From positions 1 to 64,000 of the forward strand of contig JAFXAW010000029.1 in NCBI GenBank assembly GCA_017522015.1: a DNA stretch of 64,000 bases. Direction: 5' to 3'. Numbering within the stretch: the stretch's first letter is position 1; each line of letters begins with the position of its first letter. The DNA comes from Oscillospiraceae bacterium (GTDB lineage Bacteria; Bacillota; Clostridia; Oscillospirales; Oscillospiraceae). This document shows, piece by piece, positions 23,568 to 32,316 of this stretch. The notes beneath the pieces were generated by a model. It worked only from the letters and a program-made list of their open reading frames with translations. It ran no database searches and was not told the DNA's origin. The position numbers and the translations under genes were made by a program.

Positions 23568-25325
23568 TTACAGCTTTCCGGCGGGCTCTTTTTCTTCCGC
23601 CGCCGTCACGGGCTGGGCATTTTCTATTTTCGCCAGCTCCTCTTCCTCCAGCTTGCGGTAAGCCACCTTACCGACCAGCGTTTGCGGCAGCGCATCGCGA
23701 AACTCCATATCATAGGGCATCGCATATTTGGCAATATACTTTTTGCAGTGCGCAAGAATCGCCTGCTTGGTCTCCTCCGTTGCGGGCACGCCGGCCTTGA
23801 GCATCACAAAGGCCTTGACCTTCTTCATCCGGTAGGGGTCCGGCACGCCGATCACGCAGCTCATGTGCACCTGTTCACAGGCGTCGATCACATTTTCCAG
23901 CTGCGCGGGATAGATGTTGTAACCGGAGGAGATGATCATGCGCTTGCTGCGTCCGCGGAAATAGATGAAGCCGTCGTCATCCATCACGCCGAGGTCACCG
24001 GTGCGCACCCAGGTGAGGCCGTCGGCATGCGTGACCAGCGTATCGGCCGTCTCTTCCGGGTTGTCCAGATATTCCTTCATGACGGTCGGGCCGGAGAGCA
24101 GGATCTCGCCCTCCTCACCGTAGGGCATTTCCTCCTCCGTGCCGGGGCTCGTGATCTTGATATAGGTGTCCGGGAAGGCGATGCCGATGCTGCCCTCCTT
24201 ATAGCTGCGCACCGGCGTCAGGCAGCAGGCGGTGACCATTTCGGTCGTGCCGTAGCCCTCGCGCACCTGCACGCTGGCATGGTGGTCGTAAAGGAACTTG
24301 TTGAATTTCTTTTTCAGCTCGGTGGAAAGACTGTCGCCGCCGGAGAACACACCTTTCAGGCAGCTCAGATCGGCTTTCTCCATGCCCTTGATGCGCAGCA
24401 GCGCCTCATAGAGCGTCGGCACGCCGGCGATGAAGTTGCAGCGGTAGCGGGTGATGAGCTTGCCGTAGCTCTGCGCGGTAAAGCGCGGCACCAGCACGCA
24501 GCGGCCGCCCTGCGAGAGCATCGAGTGGATGCAAACGCCCAGGCCGAAGCCATGGAACAGCGGCATGGCGGAGAGCATCTTGTCGCCCGGACGGAACATC
24601 GGGTTCGTGGCGATGATCTGCTGCCCCAGCGCGTTGAAGTTGAAGTTCGTCAGCACGATGCCCTTGGTTTTGCCGGTTGTGCCGCCGGAATAGAGGATCG
24701 CCGCCGGCGCCTCCGCATCGCGCTTGACGCGGTAATTCCAAAAGCAGGACTTGCCAAGGCGGATAAAATCGCCCCACATGATGACCGGCGCATCCTCGGG
24801 AATCTTTTTGATCTTGCGCCCCTCGGTGAGCATATAGCCCGCGCGGATGGGGCGGGAGAGCTCGTCCTTGATCTGGGCGATGATGATGTTGACCACTTCC
24901 GTGTTCTCACGGATGCGCTCAAACTTGTCATAGAACTGGTCGAGCGTCAGCAGCGTTACGCTGTGCGACATGTTGAGATACTGCTCCATCTCCTTCTCGC
25001 TCGAGAGCGGATGCACCATGTTGGCCACTCCGCCAACCATGTTGACCGCATAGAACATATAGATCGCCTGCGGGCAGTTCGGCATGGCGATGGTGACGCG
25101 GTCACCCTCCCGGATGCCGATGGTTTTCAGCGAACGGGCGCACTCCTCAATGCCCTGCCAGAGCTTCTTGTAGCTTGTCGGCTTCCCCATGAAGTCGAAC
25201 GCGACATGGTCGGGATATTGCTTTGCAGTGCGCTCCACAGCCTCCGCCATAGAGCCCTTGAAATAATCCAGATGCGCGGGCACGCCGTCCAAAAAATCGT
25301 ACCACGGCGTTTTTACTGTACTCAT
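23568..25325 (-). CDS. AMP-forming acyl-CoA ligase (FadD-like)
   Basis: 585 residues, a full ANL-superfamily enzyme. Motifs: ILYSGGTTGKTKG (AMP-binding P-loop), REGYGTTEM (adenine/acyl site), WVRTGDLGVMDDDGFIYFRGR (hinge region) and a C-terminal catalytic Lys in GKVAYRK. It activates a carboxylic acid to its acyl-CoA; length and sequence resemble long-chain acyl-CoA synthetases, but the acid is not predicted. The E2-like acyltransferase lies 65 bases upstream on the same strand, so the pair may activate and transfer the same acyl group. Confidence 0.88.
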   Translation of the reverse strand: MSTVKTPWYDFLDGVPAHLDYFKGSMAEAVERTAKQYPDHVAFDFMGKPTSYKKLWQGIEECARSLKTIGIREGDRVTIAMPNCPQAIYMFYAVNMVGGVANMVHPLSSEKEMEQYLNMSHSVTLLTLDQFYDKFERIRENTEVVNIIIAQIKDELSRPIRAGYMLTEGRKIKKIPEDAPVIMWGDFIRLGKSCFWNYRVKRDAEAPAAILYSGGTTGKTKGIVLTNFNFNALGQQIIATNPMFRPGDKMLSAMPLFHGFGLGVCIHSMLSQGGRCVLVPRFTAQSYGKLITRYRCNFIAGVPTLYEALLRIKGMEKADLSCLKGVFSGGDSLSTELKKKFNKFLYDHHASVQVREGYGTTEMVTACCLTPVRSYKEGSIGIAFPDTYIKITSPGTEEEMPYGEEGEILLSGPTVMKEYLDNPEETADTLVTHADGLTWVRTGDLGVMDDDGFIYFRGRSKRMIISSGYNIYPAQLENVIDACEQVHMSCVIGVPDPYRMKKVKAFVMLKAGVPATEETKQAILAHCKKYIAKYAMPYDMEFRDALPQTLVGKVAYRKLEEEELAKIENAQPVTAAEEKEPAGKL

Positions 25326-25390
25326 AAAAGAATCTCTCCTACTTTAGCAGATTATCCGCCTCTGCGGGAAACGGGGGCATCCCCCCGGAT

Positions 25391-26269
25391 TTACAGTTCG
25401 ATCTTTTCGCCGAAGGGCTTTTCCAGCAGCTCCGGCTCCTGCAGGAGCTTTTTGAGCAGACGCACACTCTTGGAATAATAATAACCGTCCGCCAGCCGCT
25501 CATCAATCGTCAGGCCGAGATCAAGCGTCTCACGCATTTCAACCGCACCGTTTTCATCGTGGATGGGGCGCAGCTTCTTCTCGCCGATGACGCAAAACAG
25601 GGAGCAGGTGCCCCAGTTTGTCAGATGGTGATAGCCACACTTGAGCTTGATCGAGCCGAGGTTGGAAATCACGCAGGAGGTATAATACGGGTCGGTTTCG
25701 ATGAGTGAGGCGGGCACCCAGCCGTGCTTATCCAGCCAGCAGATAAACTTCACCGCGGTTTTGCTGACGAACCTCGGCAGCTTGTTGAACATGTCCATGC
25801 TCTCGGTGCTGCTGTCCGTCTTTTCGCTGCGGCAGAAAGTCACCTGCTCGCGGATGTAATCGTGCACCGTCTGCAGCGTGTCGCCCTCCTTGGCGTTGAG
25901 CACCGCCAGGGCCTCCGCAGCAGAGTCGGAAAACTGCTTTTTCACAACGAAGGACAATCGCACATCGTTGCGCTGATAGAAATTGCAGTTGGCGACAAAA
26001 CGGTTGAGCTTGGGGCGGAGGATAATGGTCTTCGCCAGCGCCGCCACAACGCAGTGGAACAGCGTGTAGCGAAAATCTGTCTCCGTCTCGTTCTTTTTTG
26101 CGATATAGGCGTTGAGCGCGGTCAGGTCAATCGTCTCGGATATGTACGCCTCATTGTCGCAGCGGTTGGGGTAGAGGATTCCGGTAATGAAATGCAGGGA
26201 GTCCAGGTTCCGCAGGAGCTTTCCATCCTTGCGGTCGCCGGGGGCACGCTTTGTTTTTTTCATTTTCAT
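25391..26269 (-). CDS. E2/chloramphenicol-acetyltransferase-fold acyltransferase, without lipoyl domain
   Basis: 292 residues matching only the catalytic domain of 2-oxoacid dehydrogenase E2 proteins; the lipoyl and E1/E3-binding parts are absent. The family's HRxxDG active-site motif reads DERLADG here (about residue 258), so the catalytic His is replaced by Glu. It ends with the usual LLKKLLQEPELL. Loss of the lipoyl domain and pairing with an acyl-CoA ligase suggest a CoA-dependent acyltransferase or a non-catalytic binding protein. It is not part of a dehydrogenase complex here. Confidence 0.72.
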   Translation of the reverse strand: MKMKKTKRAPGDRKDGKLLRNLDSLHFITGILYPNRCDNEAYISETIDLTALNAYIAKKNETETDFRYTLFHCVVAALAKTIILRPKLNRFVANCNFYQRNDVRLSFVVKKQFSDSAAEALAVLNAKEGDTLQTVHDYIREQVTFCRSEKTDSSTESMDMFNKLPRFVSKTAVKFICWLDKHGWVPASLIETDPYYTSCVISNLGSIKLKCGYHHLTNWGTCSLFCVIGEKKLRPIHDENGAVEMRETLDLGLTIDERLADGYYYSKSVRLLKKLLQEPELLEKPFGEKIEL

Positions 26270-26317
26270 GGCCTCTCTTTTTTCTCTTTCGCCCGCTTAT
26301 TCTGATGCAGTCTGTAT

Positions 26318-26346
26318 ATTATAGTCCCTTTTATCCAAAAACGCAA
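26318..26346 (-). promoter_or_regulatory. Promoter of the E2-like/ligase operon
   Basis: On the complementary strand TTGCGT, a 17-base spacer and a perfect TATAAT. Confidence 0.75.
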
Positions 26347-26415
26347 TAGCGACACGCTTCGCGCAAAAACCCCACAAAAATCCTTTTCCGCCGCGCCCGA
26401 TGCCTCGCTTTCCTG

Positions 26416-26444
26416 TGGACAGTCGCAGCGCGATGGTGTATAAT
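26416..26444 (+). promoter_or_regulatory. Promoter of the mannosyltransferase gene
   Basis: TGGACA, a 17-base spacer and a perfect TATAAT, divergent from the E2-like promoter. Confidence 0.7.
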
Positions 26445-26536
26445 TACTGCGTCGCGGGTTTTCCGCGCGGAAAGACAGGGCACGGAAACGGCATCCCCTG
26501 CCGAATCAGATTCCCGTGTCCGGAAATTGGAGCCAT

Positions 26537-28498
26537 ATGTCCAAGATCATTCTTGTTTTCCCGGCAGCCCTGATTGCGGGCCTGCTGCTGTTCTTTGTCA
26601 AATGGTTTATCCGCGTGCGCAAGGCGATCTCCGTCCCGGAGGGCGGATTCGCCGTGCCGGAAGGCGAACTTCCCGATCCCGGGGACGGGGAAATGCCCTG
26701 CGAAGAAGGGCTCTCATCCTCCGTCGTCAGGCTCCCCATCCGCAGAGGCTTGCCCGAAGCGCCGGACACGGACAGGCGCCTCACCCGGCGGGATGCGCTG
26801 TTCGCCTCAATCCTGACGGTGCTGTATGCCATCAGCGCCTTCATCGGCCTTGGCGACACGGTCGCGCCGAAAAGCTGCTGCGACTTCAGCGACTGGGGCA
26901 GCTATGTGGATATAGACTTCAGCGAGCCGGTTCCGATCGGCCATCTGATGTATTACTCCGGCCTGTACACCGGCACATATTATCTTCAGTTCTCTCAGGA
27001 CGGGGAAGAATACGTTGACGTCGGCACGATGGAGCAGAGCTACACCGAGCTTTTCAAATGGAACCGCTTCGCGCCCGACGCGCTGGGCTATCCGGCCACG
27101 AGCCTGCGCATCGTTGCCAACGCACATCTGGAGCTTGGCGAGCTTGCCATCTATGACACGAACGGCAAGCTGATCTCCCCGGAAAGCATCAGCTGCAGCG
27201 AGGGCGCAGCCCCGCTCTTTGACGAGCAGGAGCTCGTCCCGGAGGACGGCTATTCCCTGCACAACAGCAGCTATTTTGACGAGATATATCATCCCCGCAC
27301 GGCCTATGAGCATATTCGCGGCGTGAAGCCCTATGAGGTCTCCCATCCGCCGCTCGGCAAGCTGATCCTCTCGCTGGGCGTGCGCATGTTCGGCATGACG
27401 CCTTTCGGCTGGCGCTTTATGGGCACGCTTTTCGGCGCGCTGATGCTGCCGATCCTCTATGCCTTTCTGAAAAAGCTTTTCGGCTGCACGCCCATCGCCT
27501 TTGCGGGCACGGCGCTGATGGCAACGGATTTCATGCACTATGCGCAGACGCGGCTGGCTACGATTGACACCTATGCCGTGTTCTTCATCCTGCTGATGTA
27601 TCTGTTCCTGTATCTGTTTTTCCGGGACGACCCGGACGCACCGGGCTTCCGGCGCGGCGTGCAGACGCGCAATCTGTTTTTCAGCGGACTCTTTTTCGGC
27701 CTCGGCGCGGCGAGCAAATGGACGTGCATCTATGCCGGCGCGGGTCTGGCCGTGATCTGGCTGCTGTACTGGATTTTCCGCGCGAAAAAGCTGCTCGGCG
27801 AAAAGCGCGGACGCGACTTTGTCCTTGAATTTGGCCGGAGCATCCTGCTGTGCCTTGCGTTTTTCGTGCTCATCCCGGCAGTTATCTACTATCTCAGCTA
27901 CACACCCTATGGCAGAGCGGAGGGAATGCAGGGTCTCGGCATGTATTTCCGACGCGATTATCTGCAGCTTGTGCTGGACAATCAGGACTTCATGCTGCAC
28001 TACCACGTGAACGTCGCCGGCGAACACCCCTATTCCTCCCGCTGGTATGAATGGATTTTGAATCTGCGCCCGATTCTTTATTATCAGCAGTTCCCCACGG
28101 AGCAGACCAAATCCGCCATCGCCGCTTTCGTAAACCCCCTGCTGTGCTGGGGCGGTCTGCTGGCGCTGATCGCAACGGCGTGGCTCGGCATCCGTACGCG
28201 GGATAAAAAGGCGCTGTTTCTGCTCGTCGGCTATCTGGCGCAGCTTCTGCCGTGGGTCTTCATCTCACGCCTGACCTTCGCGTATCACTATTTCACCTGC
28301 GTTCCTTTCCTCATCTTCGCGCTGTGCTATTGCTTTGACGCGCTGCGCCGGCTGGATCTGGAATGGCGGCAGCCGCTGCTGCGCACGGTGCTGATCTCCC
28401 TTTTGATCTTCGTTCTGTTTTTCCCGGCGCTGCACGGCATCACGATGCCCCGCTGGTATTTCAGGCTGCTTCGCTGGCTGCCCCGCTGGCCGCTTTAA
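26537..28498 (+). CDS. Dolichyl-phosphate-mannose-type protein O-mannosyltransferase (PMT family)
   Basis: 653 residues. One N-terminal TM, a basic/acidic linker, a second TM, and then an extracytoplasmic beta domain of about 130 residues (roughly 115-245; discoidin-like, CCDFSDWGSYVDIDF). After that the PMT core has YFDEIYHPRTAYEH (the Asp-Glu catalytic loop), SHPPLGKL and about ten TM helices. Bacterial PMTs use polyprenyl-phosphate-mannose to glycosylate exported proteins at Ser/Thr. The beta domain is not usual in actinobacterial PMTs. The ATG at 26537 follows TTGGAG; a GTG seven codons upstream is possible. Confidence 0.85.
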   Translation: MSKIILVFPAALIAGLLLFFVKWFIRVRKAISVPEGGFAVPEGELPDPGDGEMPCEEGLSSSVVRLPIRRGLPEAPDTDRRLTRRDALFASILTVLYAISAFIGLGDTVAPKSCCDFSDWGSYVDIDFSEPVPIGHLMYYSGLYTGTYYLQFSQDGEEYVDVGTMEQSYTELFKWNRFAPDALGYPATSLRIVANAHLELGELAIYDTNGKLISPESISCSEGAAPLFDEQELVPEDGYSLHNSSYFDEIYHPRTAYEHIRGVKPYEVSHPPLGKLILSLGVRMFGMTPFGWRFMGTLFGALMLPILYAFLKKLFGCTPIAFAGTALMATDFMHYAQTRLATIDTYAVFFILLMYLFLYLFFRDDPDAPGFRRGVQTRNLFFSGLFFGLGAASKWTCIYAGAGLAVIWLLYWIFRAKKLLGEKRGRDFVLEFGRSILLCLAFFVLIPAVIYYLSYTPYGRAEGMQGLGMYFRRDYLQLVLDNQDFMLHYHVNVAGEHPYSSRWYEWILNLRPILYYQQFPTEQTKSAIAAFVNPLLCWGGLLALIATAWLGIRTRDKKALFLLVGYLAQLLPWVFISRLTFAYHYFTCVPFLIFALCYCFDALRRLDLEWRQPLLRTVLISLLIFVLFFPALHGITMPRWYFRLLRWLPRWPL

Positions 28499-28531
28499 GG
28501 GCATATTTTTTCATAAAGGAAGCGCTTTCCC

Positions 28532-29359
28532 ATGCTTTACACCGACCATCATATTCACTCCAACTGCTCCTCGGACGCGGAGGATTTCATGCTCGACATG
28601 GCCATGGCCTGCGGCGAGCTTGGCGTGAACCGCATTTGCTTCACCGACCACTGCGACATGGACGACTATCTCACCGGAAACCCGATGCCGGAAGCCGCAG
28701 AGCTCTGGCGCGCGAGCATTGACGCCTGGCGCGACACCGTGTCTCGTGCGCCCGCCGGGCTGGACGTCTGCCTCGGCATTGAGCTTGGCGAGATGAATCA
28801 CGACCTTGCGCGCGCCCGCGCGCTGATCGAAAGCGTACCGGAGCTGGACTTCGTGCTCGCCTCCATCCACAATCTGCGCGCAACACCTGATTTCTACGCG
28901 CTGCGCTATGAAAGCGAAGCGCACTGCCGCGCGCTGCTGGACCGCTATCTGGACGAGCTGACCGAGGTGGCCGCGCTGCCGGATTATGACATTCTCAGCC
29001 ACATCGGCTACACCAAGCGCTATATGCTCCGCGCCGGCTACCCCGTCTTTGTGGAGGACGCGCAGTACGAGGAAAAAGTCCGGCTGCTGCTGCGCACCGT
29101 GATCGAAAACGGCAAGGGGATAGAGGTGAACACCTCCGGTCTGCGCCACCCCGCCATTCAGGAGACCATTCCCTCCACGAAAATCCTGCGCATATACAAG
29201 GAGCTCGGCGGGGAAAAGATCACCGTCGGAAGCGACGCGCACCGCACCATCGACGCGGGGCGCGGCATACATCAGAGCTTTGAGCTGCTGCGCAGCCTCG
29301 GCTTCCGCTACGTCTGCGCGTTCCGGAAGCGCGAAGCGGAATTTATACCATTGGATTAA
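28532..29359 (+). CDS. PHP-domain histidinol-phosphatase-type hydrolase
   Basis: 275 residues with the PHP metal motifs: YTDHHIHSNCS (motif I, HxH), FTDHCDMDDY (motif II), LASIHN (motif III) and VGSDAHR (motif IV). It resembles HisK/HisJ histidinol-phosphatase, but no his genes are near, so the phosphoester could be different. The start follows AAGGAAGCG. The last codons (AEFIPLD) and stop are repeated downstream; see the repeat entry. Confidence 0.82.
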   Translation: MLYTDHHIHSNCSSDAEDFMLDMAMACGELGVNRICFTDHCDMDDYLTGNPMPEAAELWRASIDAWRDTVSRAPAGLDVCLGIELGEMNHDLARARALIESVPELDFVLASIHNLRATPDFYALRYESEAHCRALLDRYLDELTEVAALPDYDILSHIGYTKRYMLRAGYPVFVEDAQYEEKVRLLLRTVIENGKGIEVNTSGLRHPAIQETIPSTKILRIYKELGGEKITVGSDAHRTIDAGRGIHQSFELLRSLGFRYVCAFRKREAEFIPLD

Positions 29360-29403
29360 CCCGCAGAAAACGCATCAAAAGCGGAATTTATACACCGGAT
29401 TAA
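29335..29403 (+). repeat. Direct repeat of the PHP gene 3' end
   Basis: AGCGGAATTTATAC-plus-GGATTAA occurs at 29335-29359 and again at 29380-29403, 45 bases apart. The first copy encodes the last residues and stop codon of the PHP gene; the second would encode a similar end. It looks like a small tandem duplication of the gene end, or a short repeat used by another process. Confidence 0.75.
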
Positions 29404-29437
29404 AACAAATCATCATAACATCAGGAGGAACACACAA

Positions 29438-29875
29438 ATGCTTGCAATCGGTTCGGATCACGGCGGTTATGCGCTGAAACAGGAGATCATGGAGCATCTC
29501 CGCGAAAAGGGCATTGCCTACAAGGACTTCGGCACGGACACTGCCGACAGCTGCGACTATCCCATTTACGGCGAGGCGGTTGCCCGCGCGGTCGCCTCCG
29601 GCGAATGCGAACGGGGCATCTGCATCTGCGGCACCGGCATCGGCATTTCCATCGCCGCGAATAAGGTCAAGGGCATCCGCGCCGCACTTTGCGGGGACTG
29701 CTTCAGCGCCGACATGGCGCGCCGTCACAACGACGCAAACATCCTTGCGCTCGGCGCACGCACGCTCGGCAGCGGACTTGCTCTGCGCATTGTGGACACT
29801 TTTTTGGAGACGGAGTTTGAAGGCGGCCGCCACGCGCGCCGTGTGGGACTCATCCACGAGATTGAAACCCGCTGA
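29438..29875 (+). CDS. rpiB: Ribose-5-phosphate isomerase B
   Basis: 145 residues. IGSDHGGYALK (4-14) is the RpiB/LacA N-terminal signature, and the catalytic cysteine is Cys64 in CICGTGIGISI. It isomerises ribose-5-phosphate and ribulose-5-phosphate in the pentose-phosphate pathway; allose-6-phosphate is a possible side substrate. CAGGAGGAAC precedes the ATG. Confidence 0.93.
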   Translation: MLAIGSDHGGYALKQEIMEHLREKGIAYKDFGTDTADSCDYPIYGEAVARAVASGECERGICICGTGIGISIAANKVKGIRAALCGDCFSADMARRHNDANILALGARTLGSGLALRIVDTFLETEFEGGRHARRVGLIHEIETR

Positions 29876-29942
29876 CCCACGCAAATGTATCCCCGCGCGG
29901 CGGCGCTCTTTTCCGCCGCACTCTGGAAGTTGAGGTGAGAAT

Positions 29943-31067
29943 ATGTCTCGGAAACGACGGGACGTCTATCGCGGTAAGCACACAATCCGTTTCCCGGTCA
30001 CGCTGGTGATATCCGGCCTGCTGATTTTGCTCGCCGTCGCGGTGGGGCTGTTCTTTTACCTGCAAAGATTTGCGGTTTACGGCAAGGATGGCGTAACGCT
30101 CGCCATCCCCGGTCTTACAGAGTTTGACGATTCCGCCCCGTCGGAAACGCCGTCCGGGCCGAGGCAGCCCACGCCCGTGCACACGGTGAGCGCGGAGCTG
30201 GTCATCGCGCCGCCCGATTACAGCAGTGTTGACCTGCAGCCGGGACAGGATCTGCAGGCCGTCCGCGGAACCTACCTTTCCGCGAAACAGCTTCTCTCCG
30301 GCGCGACAGGCACGCTGCGCGCAGCGTCGGAGGAAAACTCCGCGCTGATTCTGGAGATGTCCACACCCGAGGGTGATCTCTTCTGGGCGTCCGACAACGA
30401 GGTCGCGCAGGGCTACGCCCTGTGCGGTCAGGCAGATCTGGAAACGCTCGTGGGCGCGCTCAAGGACAAGGGCTACTATCTGATTGCAGAGATCAACTGC
30501 TGCCGCAACACGCTGCTCGGCAAGCGCAACCCCTCGATCTCTCTGAAAAACGCCGCCGGAGCGCCCTATACTGACGCACTGGGCGGCTGGCTTGATCCCT
30601 ATGCGATTCGCGCGCGCAGCTATCTGCTCGCGCTGGCCGAGGAGCTCGCCGCAGCGGGCTTCGATGAGATTCTTTTCTCCGGCCTGAGCTTTCCGGAAAA
30701 CAGCGCCGTCGTCTCCTATGCGGAGACGCGCGCCGGCGCTTCCACGCCGCGCGCTGCCGTTTCCGGCCTTGCCGTGTGGCTTGCGCGAAACATGCCGGAA
30801 GGCGTGACGTGCAGCGTAATGCTTGAGCGCAGCGCGCTCTATGGCATGACCGATCCGGAAAAAGAAAGCCCGCAGGACGCGGCGCTTTACGCCCGCCTGT
30901 TCGACCGGCTCTATCTGCGCACGAGCGAATATGACCACACATATGACGCGGACAAGTTCCGCAGCGTCACGGGCTGCGAGCCGGGTCTGCGCTTCGTGCC
31001 GATTACCCCATCGGCGCTCAGTGCGGACTGCAGCTTCACCGATGCAGCCGCCGCGCCCGAAGCATAA
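29943..31067 (+). CDS. DUF4015-type putative glycoside hydrolase, membrane-anchored
   Basis: 374 residues. A single TM helix at about 17-40 (FPVTLVISGLLILLAVAV) anchors an extracytoplasmic domain. The segment GGWLDPYAIRARSYLLALAEELAAAGFDEILFSGLSFP matches the central strand-helix-strand of DUF4015/GHL-type (beta/alpha)8 putative glycosidases, where an Asp/Glu near FDEI would be catalytic. A Pro/Ser/Thr-rich linker (SETPSGPRQPTP) lies between. Wall or exopolysaccharide processing is likely. Confidence 0.72.
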   Translation: MSRKRRDVYRGKHTIRFPVTLVISGLLILLAVAVGLFFYLQRFAVYGKDGVTLAIPGLTEFDDSAPSETPSGPRQPTPVHTVSAELVIAPPDYSSVDLQPGQDLQAVRGTYLSAKQLLSGATGTLRAASEENSALILEMSTPEGDLFWASDNEVAQGYALCGQADLETLVGALKDKGYYLIAEINCCRNTLLGKRNPSISLKNAAGAPYTDALGGWLDPYAIRARSYLLALAEELAAAGFDEILFSGLSFPENSAVVSYAETRAGASTPRAAVSGLAVWLARNMPEGVTCSVMLERSALYGMTDPEKESPQDAALYARLFDRLYLRTSEYDHTYDADKFRSVTGCEPGLRFVPITPSALSADCSFTDAAAAPEA

Positions 31068-31089
31068 GCCCCAAAGGAGAATTACACCC

Positions 31090-32316
31090 ATGAAATACAT
31101 CCTCGTCATCGGCGACGGGATGGCAGATAATCCCGTTACCGAACTCGGCGACCGCACCCCGCTTGAAGTCGCCGAAAAACCGCATATTGACGCCATGGCG
31201 CGCGCGGGAACGCTCGGCAGCGTTCAAAACGTGCCGGAGGGCTTCCCGCCCGGCAGCGACACCGCGATTATGAGCATCTTCGGCTGCGCGCCGCAGAAAT
31301 ACTATGCCGGACGCGCGCCGCTGGAGGCCGCCGCGCAGGGCATCGCGCTGCAAAGCGGCGATGCCGCTTTCCGCTGCAACAACATCGCCCTCTCGGACGA
31401 AGCGGATTTTGACGCGCGGCGCATCCTTTCCCATTGTGCCGGCGGGCTGGAGGACGGCCAGGGCCGCATGCTGGTCGAGTGGCTGTTCCGCCAGCCGGAG
31501 TTTGCGTCGCTCGTGCAGGAGGCCAAAATGTCGCTGAGCCCGACGGAGTCCTATCGCCACATTTTTGTGCAGCGCAATGCGGACATCCGGGGGCTTCACC
31601 TCTACCCGCCGCACGACAATCTGGGCAAGACCGTGCGCGAGACAGCGCCCGAGGGCTGCGCGGAGGCCGAAACGCTCTACCGCCTGCTGAAAAAAGCAAA
31701 CGAGCTGCTGGAAAAGCATCCCTTCAATCAAACGCGCCGCAGCGAGGGCAAGCTGCCCGCCAACGCCATCTGGTTCTGGGCGGAGGGCACCGCCGCGAAA
31801 ATGCTGAACTTTGCCGAGGCCTACGGACACGACGGCGCCGTTATCACCGCCGTGCCGCTCTGCCACGGCATCGCCGCGCTCTGCGGCCTGGAAATGGTCA
31901 CGGTACCCGGCGCGACCGGCGAAGTGATCACAAACTATGAGGGCAAGGTCGAGGCCACGCTGCGCGCGCTGGAGAAATATGACTTTGCCGCCGTGCACCT
32001 TGAGGGGCCGGACGAGTGCAGCCACGCCGGGGATGTTCCCGGCAAGGTGCAGGCCATCGAGTGGCTGGATTCACGCATCGTCGCGCCCATTGCGCGCTCG
32101 CTGCGCGAGCGGGGCGAGGATTTCCGTATGCTCATCCTGTCCGATCACAAAACCTTTTTGGCGGGCGGCGCCCACGGCGGCGATCCAGTGCCTTTCATCC
32201 TTTACGACAGCCGCAGAGACAGCGGTTCCGGCCTCGGCTACACCGAGGAAAACGGCGCGAAGGGCCCCTTCCTGCCGGACGGCACCATGCTGATGCCTCT
32301 GCTTTTTGAAGCATGA
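31090..32316 (+). CDS. apgM: ApgM-family phosphomutase (cofactor-independent phosphoglycerate mutase or homoserine kinase type)
   Basis: 408 residues, alkaline-phosphatase superfamily: VIGDGMADNP (5-14) carries the metal Asp, GSDTAIMSIFG the catalytic Ser/Thr region, EGPDECSHAGD (about 318) and LSDHKT the second metal site. Genes of this family are annotated as archaeal-type phosphoglycerate mutase, but a subgroup has been proposed to be a homoserine kinase in genomes lacking thrB. The window has hom and lysC but no thrB. AAAGGAG precedes the ATG; the stop overlaps ispE (ATGA). Confidence 0.83.
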   Translation: MKYILVIGDGMADNPVTELGDRTPLEVAEKPHIDAMARAGTLGSVQNVPEGFPPGSDTAIMSIFGCAPQKYYAGRAPLEAAAQGIALQSGDAAFRCNNIALSDEADFDARRILSHCAGGLEDGQGRMLVEWLFRQPEFASLVQEAKMSLSPTESYRHIFVQRNADIRGLHLYPPHDNLGKTVRETAPEGCAEAETLYRLLKKANELLEKHPFNQTRRSEGKLPANAIWFWAEGTAAKMLNFAEAYGHDGAVITAVPLCHGIAALCGLEMVTVPGATGEVITNYEGKVEATLRALEKYDFAAVHLEGPDECSHAGDVPGKVQAIEWLDSRIVAPIARSLRERGEDFRMLILSDHKTFLAGGAHGGDPVPFILYDSRRDSGSGLGYTEENGAKGPFLPDGTMLMPLLFEA

